Shown here piece after piece: positions 1 through 8,795 of a stretch of DNA of 64,000 nt (within the stretch, counting starts at the first letter, position 1; every line of letters begins with the position of its first letter). The notes beneath the pieces are model-generated. The model was not told the origin of the DNA and searched no databases. It saw only the letters and a list, made by a program, of their open reading frames with translations. The position numbers and the translations under genes were made by a program. Source of the stretch: Pseudomonadota bacterium (GTDB taxonomy: Bacteria > Pseudomonadota > Gammaproteobacteria > Steroidobacterales > Steroidobacteraceae); NCBI GenBank assembly GCA_023417315.1, contig JAEZFW010000055.1, forward strand, positions 1 to 64,000. Reading direction: 5' to 3'.

Positions 1-35
1 GCCAGATCGATCGCGACGAGTTTAATCTTGCTCAC
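1..35 (-). CDS. IS110-type transposase, first 11 codons only
   Basis: Reading leftward from a GTG at 33-35, the sequence encodes VSKIKLVAIDL and then runs off the window edge. A GAGAGGAG ribosome-binding site lies just upstream (about 42-49). The Lys-rich start followed by a strand ending in the acidic residue of a 'VAIDLA' motif is how IS110/IS1111 DEDD transposases begin, where that Asp is the first catalytic residue. Only eleven residues are visible, so the family call rests on this motif and on the transposon-scarred DNA that follows. An RNase H-like domain of another kind is possible. Confidence 0.5.
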   Translation of the reverse strand, partial: MSKIKLVAIDL

Positions 36-139
36 GGTGGACTCCTCTCTCTTGGTGCCTAGACAACACCAATTCTGACGCACACCACGTCAGAAGTGAG
101 GGAGGCGTCCATCTCAACATCCATCAATTTCCCGTGCTA

Positions 140-296
140 GGAGATCGTGGGTGTCCTCGACTCACCCTCGGGAGATCGTGGGTGTCCTCGAGTCAGCTGT
201 TGTCTGAAATCAGTGGGTGTGCTGGTTTCGCAGCGACTCATCTGTTGGTGAGTGTCCTCGCTTCGCATCGCTGTTGGTGAGTGTCCTCGCTTCGCA
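140..296. repeat. Two pairs of short direct tandem repeats
   Basis: A 21 bp unit beginning GGAGATCGTGGG occurs at 140-160 and 171-191 (period 31). A 26 bp unit beginning CTGTTGGTGAGTG occurs at 242-267 and 271-296 (period 29). All four contain the core GTGxGTGTCCTCG. The core also appears singly near 2572 and 47577, and in inverted form at about 35308-35345. The stretch 36-324 holds no convincing gene. The repeats are too few and lack regular spacers for a CRISPR; they look like debris of a dispersed extragenic repeat family. Confidence 0.75.
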
Positions 297-324
297 ACAC
301 TCTGGGCGCGGACGTTCGCTCGTC

Positions 325-1245
325 TCACTCGGCTTCTCTGTCCGCGAGCGAGGAGTCCAGGAACAGCAGCACTTCACGGTTGAACTGTGCCGGGTCCTGC
401 CCCATTGCGAGGTGGCCGACACCGCGGAGCATGACGAGCTTCGCGCCTGGAACGAGCTTGGCAAGCTCCTCGGTGTGCTCGCGGCGGATGAACTCGTCCT
501 GCTCGGCACCCATGATGACGGTGGGCGTGCGGATCTTCGCCAGCTGCTCGGGCTTGAAATCCGGCTGTGAGCTCCACATCGCGGCCATGTCCTTCCAGAA
601 TGCCTCGTAGTGCGTAGGTGTCGGCGAGATCCGCTCGTACAACTCGCGGTTCCAGTCCCAGATACCAGCAAACACCGGATCCTGAGCCGGATCGTAGCCG
701 TCGTTCTTGAGCCCGCCCGGGTTGTAGTTCGCGCCAAACGCGATCAGCTTGCTCAGCCGCTGGGGATACCTCATCGCCATATCGAGCCCGATGTTGCCGC
801 CGTCGCTGTGGCCGAGGAGCGCGACCTTGTCGATCTTCAAGTGATCCAGGAGCGCAACGTAGTCATCGGTCATGACGGCGTATCCGAGCGGCTCCTTCGT
901 GCGCGTGCTCCGCCCGTGCCCGCGAGAGTCGGCGACGATGACCTTGTACTTGTCCATCAGCACCGGAACGACTTCGCCCCAATATTCGCTGGACGCGACT
1001 CCACCGTGAATCAGCAGAACCGGCGTTCCTTGGACGCGATTGTTGAAAATCGCATACCACATGCGAATATCGCGCACGGGGGCGAGCCCGGCTTCGTCGG
1101 GCAAGGGCATCGCCGGCGGAGGCTTCAGAGGTATCCTCTCCGTCTGCGCAGTCGTTCGAGAAAGGGGAGTCAGGGCGAGAATCATTGCGGCCACGGAAGC
1201 AACGAACGTCCACTGTCCCGCTTGTCTGATCGCTGGAGTCTTCAT
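325..1245 (-). CDS. Secreted alpha/beta-hydrolase
   Basis: The 306-residue protein starts with a signal peptide (hydrophobic about 13-27, AxA-like end near residue 34), so it acts outside the cytoplasm. The alpha/beta-hydrolase fold follows: oxyanion-hole HGG at 80-82, nucleophile elbow GHSDGG with Ser147, acid Asp250 in an AEQD motif, and His278 in GVGH. The catalytic triad is therefore complete. The substrate is unknown; esterase or epoxide/haloalkane-type chemistry are all possible, and its size matches the family. It stands alone between repeat-rich stretches, with no operon partner. Confidence 0.85.
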   Translation of the reverse strand: MKTPAIRQAGQWTFVASVAAMILALTPLSRTTAQTERIPLKPPPAMPLPDEAGLAPVRDIRMWYAIFNNRVQGTPVLLIHGGVASSEYWGEVVPVLMDKYKVIVADSRGHGRSTRTKEPLGYAVMTDDYVALLDHLKIDKVALLGHSDGGNIGLDMAMRYPQRLSKLIAFGANYNPGGLKNDGYDPAQDPVFAGIWDWNRELYERISPTPTHYEAFWKDMAAMWSSQPDFKPEQLAKIRTPTVIMGAEQDEFIRREHTEELAKLVPGAKLVMLRGVGHLAMGQDPAQFNREVLLFLDSSLADREAE

Positions 1246-1390
1246 ATTTCACCCTCCAGATTGCCTAGACGGTTCGGAAGCGAGTATACGCCCCTGCCAG
1301 CGAATCGAATCAGAACGACAGGACGCCGCTCAGTGCAATATCTATTCGCGACGCACAAACGACTGCGGTGATGCAGCAGACCTCACTTGG

Positions 1391-1558
1391 ACTCCATCGA
1401 ACTTCCGGTCGAACACCGAGTTGATTGCCGATCGTCTTCACGTAGGCAGCGTCATGTTTGATGCATGACCTAAGCTCGCAAGTCACTCATCTCTCTTCCA
1501 GGACTATTGGTTGAAATGTGCTTCTGCGCTTAACCCATTTCCCATCCATGGCGGTCAC
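1391..1558 (+). pseudogene. RAYT relic 1: 5' region and REP fragment only
   Basis: This stretch aligns by eye with 8020-8310. It shares the upstream block (catcgaa/cttccggt ... gagttg), the ATGACCTA start area at about 1465, the cgcaagtcactcatc coding start, and the REP-like ccatccatggcggtcac near 1541-1557. The start here reads Met-Thr-stop and nothing downstream continues the transposase, so it is dead. It fills most of the 450 bp between the hydrolase and the Imm49 gene. Confidence 0.65.
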
Positions 1559-1696
1559 ACGCAGCCACGCTCGGGCAGTCATGGGTTCGCGGTCCGCAAG
1601 GCTAAGCGCATCTATTCGGCCTGATAGCTATTCTCGGTTGCGCAGCCGGATGGACATTCGCTACGGTCGCCTGCCGCGCACTCCGCCGAGCTTCCG

Positions 1697-2512
1697 ATGA
1701 GACGAGTCGAGCGACATGCTTTCGACGCCGAGCCCACGCGACCGCTGTTCCAGCGCGGGGTGGACCGGCTCACGCTGTTGATCTCGCGCGAGGGCCCGGA
1801 GTCGATGATGCAATTGCATCGCATCGGCCAGCGCGGCCTCGAGGTCATGCAGGAAGCCTCGGTTTTCGCGCGAGAGCATCCATTGCTGCCCATTGCCGCG
1901 CGGACGCTCGCGCAAGCGCAACTCGGCGCCGTGCGGCACGCCGTGACCCCGCGAGGCGCACCGGTGAGTTTCACGCTGGCCGACAAGGTCGTCACCATGC
2001 AATCCACGGGCCCTGATGGTCAGGCTGACGTTGGCGCCTGGACCCAGGGCTGGTATGGCGCGCTGATCTCGCGCGATGCACAGGTGCTGGCGGCGTTGCG
2101 CGCCATTCCCGATGAGCCGCTCGATGCCGGCGCGCGCTACGACACCTATCACTATGCCTGGAAGAAGGCGCTGCTGGCGCTGGACCTGGACCTCGCGCTG
2201 TGCGTATCGCAGGTCGAACAGGCGCTGCGGCTCACCGACCCGGCCTTCATCACCGAGGCAAAGCCCGGCGTGCCGGGCGTAGCGGCCGCCATGTTCCCGA
2301 TGCTCGCGGCCATTGCGCGCGGCGACGCCACGGCGTTCAACGATTCGCTCGTCGGCGCGCTGGAAGCCCACCGCCGCTTCTGGGGCGACGGGGTGCCGCA
2401 TGGGCCCATCAGCTGGTTCGCGTTGGGCCCCACAGCGTTGTGCTGCCTCGCGCGGGATCGGGGTCTCGATCTCGACGTCGAATCCGACTATCTACTCCCG
2501 TCCCTGCTCTGA
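1697..2512 (+). CDS. Immunity 49 (Imm49) family protein
   Basis: The 271-residue cytoplasmic helical protein shows the Imm49 layout. A central helix carries YDTYHYAWKKAL (about 146-157), then RGDATAFNDSLVGALEAHRRFW, and the hallmark C-terminus GPTALCCLARDRGL..DVESDYLLPSLL. Imm49 proteins are predicted antitoxins that neutralise polymorphic or contact-dependent toxins. No toxin gene is adjacent: the neighbours are transposon relics and a membrane protein, so this is an orphan immunity gene. The ATG at 1697 has no clear Shine-Dalgarno, and the 5' end may have been truncated by the relic just upstream. Confidence 0.75.
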   Translation: MRRVERHAFDAEPTRPLFQRGVDRLTLLISREGPESMMQLHRIGQRGLEVMQEASVFAREHPLLPIAARTLAQAQLGAVRHAVTPRGAPVSFTLADKVVTMQSTGPDGQADVGAWTQGWYGALISRDAQVLAALRAIPDEPLDAGARYDTYHYAWKKALLALDLDLALCVSQVEQALRLTDPAFITEAKPGVPGVAAAMFPMLAAIARGDATAFNDSLVGALEAHRRFWGDGVPHGPISWFALGPTALCCLARDRGLDLDVESDYLLPSLL

Positions 2513-2681
2513 AGAGGTACACACCCAACACGTGTGCTGCGACTGTAGAGTCAATCGCGCGGCGAAATCGGTGCGTGTCCTCGATTCGCTCGAGCAAGCA
2601 GCCTGATCAAATCGCGGCAGAGAAGCAGACAAGTCAAACCTCACAACCGCCACTGCGAACTCGCGTCATGAACTGAATCAC

Positions 2682-3422
2682 TCAGCCGATATTCAACGCG
2701 CGCAGCCACGTCCAGAATGCGCGCGCGGAGTGATTCCAGCCAGAGTCATCCCAGTAGACGCTTATTATTGCGTGTAGCGTGACGAGGATGGCTGACGCGC
2801 TCAGCGTTGCTGGATGGATGCGTCGCAAGGTGAGGAGGTCGTACACGACTACTGGCAATACCGCGAGCACGTACAAGCGCAAGCCAGCGTGCCAAAACAT
2901 AGGCAACCCTTCATTCGGCAGCCAGTGCATCCGATCGAGCGCCGGCTGAACGAGAGAGAAGGTCGCGAACATCATGAACCGTTTGTGCCACTCCGGGTGG
3001 CGTCTCGCGAAGATGGCTACTGTCACGATGATCGGGAACACAATGATTGTGCCGAGCTGGATCAGCAAGGGTTGGACCAGGAAGCCGAACGTGTCTGGGC
3101 TGTAGCGCAGTAATGCTTCCACTGTGCCGACCGCCATGGAAATCCAGACGATCACTGCCCATACGGTCGCCAGCCAACCCAGTGTTCGATGCTGCTGCAG
3201 CTTCCCGCCGGCCATCAAGTTGGCTTGCGTCGTGAAGAGGACAAGCCAAGTGAGCATGATAAGAGCGTGAAGGTGAACGAGCGGCGGATAAGACAGCTCG
3301 CCTGCCCACTGGCGAGAGACGTTCGGCACGAAGCCGACGATGGTTAGCAGCAGGCACCAAAGTCCTATTGCGACAAAGAAGCGACGGACTGGCGCAGAAG
3401 GGACCGTGTGATGATAACTCAT
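2682..3422 (-). CDS. Multi-pass inner-membrane protein (DUF2306-like)
   Basis: The 246-residue protein has six to seven hydrophobic helices, at about 14-34, 48-70, 81-105, 119-139, 150-168, 184-203 and 212-230. Conserved-looking polar residues sit inside it: HLHA near residue 51, HR at the start of helix 3 and HPEWHKRFM before helix 5. The His pattern is reminiscent of haem-linked or DUF2306-type membrane proteins, but no function can be assigned. It is divergent from the CadC-like regulator at 3522, with a 99 bp shared upstream region, so regulation by that protein is plausible. Confidence 0.6.
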   Translation of the reverse strand: MSYHHTVPSAPVRRFFVAIGLWCLLLTIVGFVPNVSRQWAGELSYPPLVHLHALIMLTWLVLFTTQANLMAGGKLQQHRTLGWLATVWAVIVWISMAVGTVEALLRYSPDTFGFLVQPLLIQLGTIIVFPIIVTVAIFARRHPEWHKRFMMFATFSLVQPALDRMHWLPNEGLPMFWHAGLRLYVLAVLPVVVYDLLTLRRIHPATLSASAILVTLHAIISVYWDDSGWNHSARAFWTWLRALNIG

Positions 3423-3521
3423 TATCTTCTCCGATGAGTTCGTGATGGGCAGCTCCTTTCGACGTGAGGACGGTACAATCAGCTTCCGGCACGGGCCTCA
3501 GGGAAGTCTTAGCTTCTTGCG

Positions 3522-5459
3522 ATGAATCTCTTTGGAGCGCCGCAACGTAAGGCGAGTCCCAGCCACATGACCGAGGCGAGGCAAATCAGGATCGGTGCCT
3601 GGACAGCGACCCCGTCGCTGAATCTACTCGAGCGAGAGACGCGCTCGGTGAAGCTCGAGCCGCGAGCGATGGACGTGTTGATGTTTCTCGCCCAGCATGC
3701 GGGCGAAGTCGTTTCAATCGAGCAAATGATCGCGGCGGTGTGGCAGGGAGCGGTGGTCGGCGACGGCTCCGTTTACCTGGCGATCCGTCAGTTGCGACAA
3801 TCACTCGACGATGCTTCGGAAGGGTCGAGCTACATTGAAACGATCCCCAAGCGAGGCTATCGCCTCACGGTTCGCGTAGAGCACCTCCAGCAGGACGAAG
3901 ATACGACCGACGCGGCAGCGCTGACCGCACCCAGCCCGACCAGGCGTTCATTTCCGCGGTGGTGGATCGTAGCCGCCGCAAGTGCCGCCGCATTGCTCGT
4001 CCTCGCGTTGACGAGCCGCAAGATGACGACGCCGACCTCACCCGCTTCAGTTGCAGTACTTCCTTTCGACAATCTGTCGTCGGATCCCGAACAGGAATAC
4101 TTCGCTGATGGGATGACAATCGAGCTGCTGAACAAGCTCTCTCGCGTGTCCGATCTGCGAGTCACCGGTCCAACTTCCTCCTTTCATTTCAAGGGCCGAA
4201 ACGAGAACCCTCGAGAGACAGCAGCAGCACTCGGCGTTGAGCATCTTGTCGAAGGAAGCGTACGCAAAGCTGGCGAGCGCATAAGAATCACAGCCAGTTT
4301 GAGTAGTGCGCAAAGTGGGCAGCAGCTCTGGGCACAGACTTACGAGCACAACCTCGAAGACGTTTTCGCGATTCAAGACCAAATTGCGCAGTCAGTTGCG
4401 GATGCATTGCAGGTCAAGTTGGGCATCGGCCTCGGGCGTATGCCGGGCATGACGCGCAATGTCGCTGCATATGATGAATACCTGCGCGGCATGACGCGCA
4501 ATCTGGAGCGGCGCCCGGAGTCCTTTGCGCTTGCGATCGCACATCTGCAGCGAGCCGTTGCCCTTGACCCGGAGTTCTCACTTGCCTGGTCAGGACTGGC
4601 GACTGTCTACACCAACGGCGGGTTCGTCGTGCCTGAGCGCGCGGGCGAATGGCAGCAAGAAGCGTCCAAGGCGCTGGAGCGGGCACGGGCTCTTACTCCC
4701 GATGCGCCGCACGTACTCTTAGAAATTGGTATCGCCCAGGTGCGCAGCGGTCATTGGAATGATGGAGCTGCAACCTATCAGAAGTTGGAAGATGCCTATA
4801 CTCGATACGGCATGCAGAGTCGAATGTGGGGACCGCGCGGTATATTTCTATTGTCAGTCGGTCGCATCAGTGAGGCGGTCGATGCATTGGAACGCGCGTG
4901 TCTCGATGAACCATTGGCGCCAGCGTTTGCCTTGGTTCTGAGTGAAGCGCTCCTCGCTTCTAGTAATCCAGTCGCGTCGCTTGCGGAGGTCGATCGCGGT
5001 CTCGAACTCGGTGGACTCGAGTCGTTGCTGCTCCAGGCCGGTGTCATGGCGGCGCTTAGCAAAGGTGAGCGAGGCGAGATCGAGGAGCGAGTGCGCCGGT
5101 TCCCTGCCGACGCATCAGGTGCCATGAATCGCAGCCTGGTGAGTTTCATGGACACGCCCGCGCGCGCGGCCGCAGCAATTCGCGAAGCGGCTGTGACAGC
5201 GAGCTCTTCCGAAAAGGCAGTGCTGGCGCAGTGGGCTGCCTACTATGGAGAGCCCGCGTTGGCGCTTGAGCTGCTAGAGGACGCGACACCACACTTGAGC
5301 CGTCCGACTTTGCTGTGGATGCCGCTCATGAGTGATGTGCGAAAGCTGCCGGAGTTTAGGGCGCTGGTGCAGCGTCTTGGGTTCGTCGACTACTGGCGCA
5401 ACTATCGCTGGCCGCAGTCCTGTCGCCCGATTGATACCCGCGAGTTTGTCTGCGAGTGA
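3522..5459 (+). CDS. CadC-like winged-helix transmembrane regulator with TPRs
   Basis: The 645-residue protein has an OmpR-type winged helix (about 22-118, ending in the typical IETIPKRGYRL), a linker, and one TM helix (147-165). A FlgO/TolB-N-like periplasmic domain follows (176-300, starting SVAVLPFDNLSSDPEQEYFADG). TPR-like helices run from about 310 to 610. Such proteins bind DNA from the membrane and sense periplasmic signals or partners. A second possible start is ATG 3567 (MTEARQ), closer to the winged helix; neither has a strong ribosome-binding site. It is divergent from the membrane protein at 2682 and 70 bp upstream of a broken oxidoreductase gene, which may have been its target. 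Confidence 0.85.
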   Translation: MNLFGAPQRKASPSHMTEARQIRIGAWTATPSLNLLERETRSVKLEPRAMDVLMFLAQHAGEVVSIEQMIAAVWQGAVVGDGSVYLAIRQLRQSLDDASEGSSYIETIPKRGYRLTVRVEHLQQDEDTTDAAALTAPSPTRRSFPRWWIVAAASAAALLVLALTSRKMTTPTSPASVAVLPFDNLSSDPEQEYFADGMTIELLNKLSRVSDLRVTGPTSSFHFKGRNENPRETAAALGVEHLVEGSVRKAGERIRITASLSSAQSGQQLWAQTYEHNLEDVFAIQDQIAQSVADALQVKLGIGLGRMPGMTRNVAAYDEYLRGMTRNLERRPESFALAIAHLQRAVALDPEFSLAWSGLATVYTNGGFVVPERAGEWQQEASKALERARALTPDAPHVLLEIGIAQVRSGHWNDGAATYQKLEDAYTRYGMQSRMWGPRGIFLLSVGRISEAVDALERACLDEPLAPAFALVLSEALLASSNPVASLAEVDRGLELGGLESLLLQAGVMAALSKGERGEIEERVRRFPADASGAMNRSLVSFMDTPARAAAAIREAAVTASSSEKAVLAQWAAYYGEPALALELLEDATPHLSRPTLLWMPLMSDVRKLPEFRALVQRLGFVDYWRNYRWPQSCRPIDTREFVCE

Positions 5460-5529
5460 AACTCGCGTACTCCCGGAAGGGCTTCAGGGGAGGCACACAC
5501 ACTGCGACACGCGGTGGGAGGATGACGAG

Positions 5530-6138
5530 ATGAGCGCTACCTCAGACTCTCGTTTCGATGCAATCGTCATCGGCTCCGGGATTGGAGGCCTCGCTTGCGC
5601 TTGCGCTCTCACCCACAGCGGATACAAAGTGCTCGTGCTCGAGCGACATTTCGCGGCAGGCGGTCTCACACAGACCTTCAGTCGCAACGGATTCAGGTGG
5701 GCAGTCGGCCTTCACTACCTGGGTGACCTTGGGGAGGGCGGCGCCACGCGTCGAGTGATCGACTGGTTGTCGAATGGCGAGCTTCGCTTTGCACCCGCTG
5801 GCTCGGTGTACGACACCGTGCATCTTCCCGGCGGGTTTGAGTTGCAGTTCGCACGCTCGCAAACCGCATTGCTGGCGGAGCTCAAGGATCGGTTTCCGAA
5901 ATGTGTAACGCAGAACGCAGATCGATGCGTTCTTCGCTGCTCTCGTCGATGCCGAGCGTGCTGGCCATCTACTTTTCGCTCGCCGTGCAATGCCGACGCT
6001 GCTCGGAAAGGTGTTCGGATTCTGGCGTGGCTCTGAAATCGAGAAGTGGTGGGGCAGAACGACCGATGCCGTCCTAACCGAGATGATTTTCCGCGCCTAG
6101 TGACGCTGCTCGGCGTGCGTCCGTGAGTTGGGTATGGG
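5530..6138 (+). pseudogene. FAD-dependent oxidoreductase (CrtISO/retinol-saturase type), frameshifted and truncated
   Basis: An ATG with a good GGAGG site begins a phytoene-desaturase/retinol-saturase-like protein. The dinucleotide-binding motif is VIGSGIGGLACA (about 10-21), then VLERHFAAGG and AVGLHYLG. The frame breaks at about 5905. Homologous-looking sequence resumes in a second frame (IDAFFAALVDAERAGHLLFA, later FWRGSEIEKWWGRTTDAV), shifts again near 6093 (PRLVTLLGV) and stops. A full-length member has roughly 500 residues; about 200 are represented here. At least two frameshifts and loss of the C-terminus make it non-functional. Confidence 0.8.
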
Positions 6139-6212
6139 ATGTCGCGCGCGTCGATTGGACCGGTCGGACGCGTAGAGATGATACGAATTGTGGTGCGATC
6201 GTGGCGAGCGCC

Positions 6213-6788
6213 CTATGACTTTCTCGTCCGCGGCTTGTACTTGAACTTCTGCCCACCGACGGCTGCTTGATACATCATGCCTCCCTTGGCAATGGTGAAC
6301 ACGGCGATCCCCTTGTGATACTTGCCTACGGTCTTCGCATCTTTCTTGCCGCCACTTGCACCGGCGGAGGTTCCGACGGTGCTGGCACTCGCGCCCGCTG
6401 AGGCGGTGATCGCAACCGCCTGGACCGTGGCGTCGAATTCGAAGTTGCCCGCTGAGAATTCATCGAACGCGCGCTGGTCGGCGAAGAAGATGATTTGACT
6501 GAAGGCCTGACCACCAGCCTGCAACCCAACGCTGACCTGATTCATCGTCACGTCACCGACGTACTCATCATCCACGTAGGCACGTCCCTTTCCGTGCGCT
6601 GCGCCGACGCCGAGCCCACCTTTGCCTACGGTCGGGAGCACAGCGTACGCATAGCTGCTGTCGAAGAACGCTGAACTCTCTCCGGCATTCTTGAACAGCG
6701 AGATCGTATCGTCGTACTCGTCTGCGACGGCGATCGTCGAACAGAGGGCCAGTGTGACGAGCAGCAAGCTCCTGAATGGCGTGGTCAT
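6213..6788 (-). CDS. SYLF/Ysc84-domain lipid-binding protein
   Basis: The 191-residue protein has a signal peptide cleaved after AVA (about residue 22). The SYLF (Ysc84, DUF500-like) domain shows the usual order: AYAVLPTVGKGGLGVGAAHG, GDVTMNQVSVGLQAGGQAFSQIIFF and FEFDATVQAVAITASAGAS. The C-terminus has GIAVFTIAKGGMMYQAAVGGQKF. Bacterial members are periplasmic or outer-membrane associated and of unclear role; eukaryotic SYLF domains bind phosphoinositides. Length and motifs are complete. It is monocistronic, with 75 bp separating it from the broken oxidoreductase. Confidence 0.9.
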   Translation of the reverse strand: MTTPFRSLLLVTLALCSTIAVADEYDDTISLFKNAGESSAFFDSSYAYAVLPTVGKGGLGVGAAHGKGRAYVDDEYVGDVTMNQVSVGLQAGGQAFSQIIFFADQRAFDEFSAGNFEFDATVQAVAITASAGASASTVGTSAGASGGKKDAKTVGKYHKGIAVFTIAKGGMMYQAAVGGQKFKYKPRTRKS

Positions 6789-7065
6789 CGCTGCGCCCCT
6801 TCTGTTGAAGACGCCCGCAGTCGTAAACCAAAACTGATTGTTTGTAAGTACGGATCAAGGGCATCGGCAAACGACGTTGTACGATGCTCGTTCACACGCC
6901 GCACGCTGTCCCTGCTTCATCTCATCGCCGTCATCCTCGCAGCGCAAACGCCTCGATGTATCTCATCGAGATGAAGATTCCGCGCACGGTGGTAGCGAAT
7001 CGCGACTGCTGCAGCGCGGTCTGCTCACGTCGATCTTCGCGATCGAGATCTGCGCGAGGAGATTG

Positions 7066-7662
7066 TCACTTCACCGCGTAACCTCGCGCCTCGAGGCACA
7101 CCGACATGCCGCTCTTGAATTTGTCGAGCATCTCCTGCTGAGCCGCGGCGTGTTGTTGCTGCTGCGCCTGCGCCTGCTGCGCGGCTTGCTCCTTTTGTTG
7201 CGCTTCCGCTTTGCGCTTTTGGCGTCCGCCAGCAACGGCACCAGCGGCGGCGCCGATGGCAGCTCCCTCGCTCGCGTCATCGTTCGCGACTTCACCGATC
7301 ACAGCGCCCGCCGCTGCGCCACGCGCCGCGCCGCGTAGACGCGAGCCGTCAGCGCCTGAGGACTTTTCAGCCTGAGCTGTTTCCGACGGCGCGGCCGCAG
7401 CGGGCGCAGGCGACGCGGGATCATAGCCGGATTGCGTTTGCGCCCAACTGTAGCATTCGGTCTCGTCCTTGAGTTGCAGCTCCGCAGCTTGCCCTTTCGA
7501 AGGATAGACCATTAGCCCGACTGCGGCGCCTGGCGACTTGGCAGACGAACCCGGCGGCGTTGCATTCGTCGATGGCGCTTGTGCAGCAGCGCCGATCATT
7601 GCGAATGCAAGCAGCCAACTGAGACCGTGCAACACGTAGATCGATGGTTTCATCGTAGTCAC
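7066..7662 (-). CDS. Glycine-zipper secreted protein
   Basis: The 198-residue protein has an N-terminal signal (hydrophobic about 10-27, ending AAAQA). A short Cys-containing segment (ETECYSWAQTQSGYDP) is followed by an Ala/Gly-rich zipper region (about 107-147, with repeated GAA.GAA). A Gln/Ala-rich coiled stretch comes next, and the protein ends with CLEARGYAVK. Glycine zippers insert into or span membranes, and YMGG-like or SlyB-like proteins of this kind sit in the cell envelope. Its role is unknown. The 277 bp between it and the SYLF gene show no gene. Confidence 0.8.
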   Translation of the reverse strand: MTTMKPSIYVLHGLSWLLAFAMIGAAAQAPSTNATPPGSSAKSPGAAVGLMVYPSKGQAAELQLKDETECYSWAQTQSGYDPASPAPAAAAPSETAQAEKSSGADGSRLRGAARGAAAGAVIGEVANDDASEGAAIGAAAGAVAGGRQKRKAEAQQKEQAAQQAQAQQQQHAAAQQEMLDKFKSGMSVCLEARGYAVK

Positions 7663-8091
7663 CTCGGCAGGTTGCGCGCGTTCCGTCTCCTACGCAAAGC
7701 TCGCGACTTGCTGATTACCGCTTACCGAGACGAGCATCAGGAGGGCACGTGCGAATGGGCAGTATCGGGTTATCGGACATGCTAGGTGCGGCCGCACTCA
7801 TCGCTAATACGTACTGTGGGAACGTGACGGCGGCTCGGTTGCGCACTTGGGAGCAGCATGGAATGGAATTCGCTCGACAGGTTGTCTGGGAGGCGGACCG
7901 CACCCATTGGAACTCGTCCAGGGGGCATCCATCGAGTTTCTGGCGAAGGCGGAGTTAGTTGCTGATCGGTTCATGTGGTGAGGACACTCATGCTTGCTGC
8001 ATAGAAACTCACGCGAGGACATCGATCGACTTTCCGGCAAACGACGAGTTGGTCGCTGACCGTGGCGCGTGAGCACTGTCATGCTTGACGC

Positions 8092-8729
8092 ATGACCTAC
8101 GCGCGCAAGTCACTCATCTCGCTCCGGGACACGCCGTACTACTGGTTGAAACGTGCTCCTGCGTTTCTGGCCCACACGGATGTGGGAAATGCAGGTGTTG
8201 CAGGAGCTTTCACCTGCAACCATTTCCGCCATCCATGGCGGTCATGGTCCAAAGACTTGCTCCTGCGCTTTGACCATTTCCGCCATCCATGGCGGTCACA
8301 TGTCGTCGCGCGTTGCGTTCGTCGCGCATGGTTGTGGGGATAACACGAGTATGTCGGCCGATCCGCTCCAAGCATCCCTGCTTCCGCGCCATTTGTGCAT
8401 CCATGCACATCAGACTACTCGCATCGAAAGGAGTGGGTTCTCGAGAGGCTCGAGCAGCTCACATCGATCTTCGCGATGGATATCTGTGCGTAACGCGGTG
8501 ATGAGTAATCACTATCACCTGGTGGTACTACGTTGACGCGAACCGCGGGGCAAGTGGTCGTTGCATGATGTCGTGGATAGGTGGAGTGAGCTCTTCTCGC
8601 TCCCACGGCTGATACAGCGCTGGCGAAAGAACGGATCTACGGAAGCGGAGAGGGCGATGGCAGAGCGAGTGATTCAGAACTGGCGGCGCCGCTTACACGA
8701 CGCGAGTTGGTTCATGCGGTGTGTGTAGG
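8092..8729 (+). pseudogene. RAYT (Y1/HUH transposase) pseudogene, relic 2
   Basis: The reading frames, read piecewise, give a REP-associated tyrosine transposase. They run MTYARKSLISLRDTPYY (from 8092), then RCVRRAWLWGDNTS (about 8313-8351) and SHRKEWVLERLEQL (about 8420-8460). The HUH-motif segment MSNHYHLVV follows (8501-8527), then WSELFSLPRLIQRWRKNG and ASWFMRCV (to 8729). The chain is broken by an inserted REP-bearing segment (about 8150-8305), by frameshifts near 8351, 8420 and 8490-8540, and by a stop after FMRC, so the C-terminal third is missing. Y1 transposases of this group act on REP palindromes; this copy cannot. Confidence 0.8.
8220..8298. repeat. REP-like palindromes, two copies
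   Basis: The 25 bp unit ccatttccgccatccatggcggtca occurs at 8220-8244 and 8274-8298. Its core, CCGCCAT-CC-ATGGCGG, is a near-perfect palindrome able to fold as a hairpin. The same core recurs at 10067-10084, incompletely at 10015-10030 and in decayed form at 1541-1557, each time next to RAYT sequence. This is the expected layout of a REP/BIME set with its cognate transposase. Confidence 0.75.
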
Positions 8730-8795
8730 TTATTCGGTGTAAACCTTTTCGGCCCAGCGTGCATCCGACACATTTATAGCTGTGGAGATGCACAC

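Noticed and set aside
140..296. Short direct repeats resembling a tiny CRISPR array
   Set aside because: Two different repeat pairs with spacers of only a few bases, no cas genes and no further units; they fit extragenic repeats.
610..1371. Long plus-strand frame across the hydrolase gene
   Set aside because: Antisense to a complete catalytic-triad hydrolase; it has no ribosome-binding site or recognisable motif.
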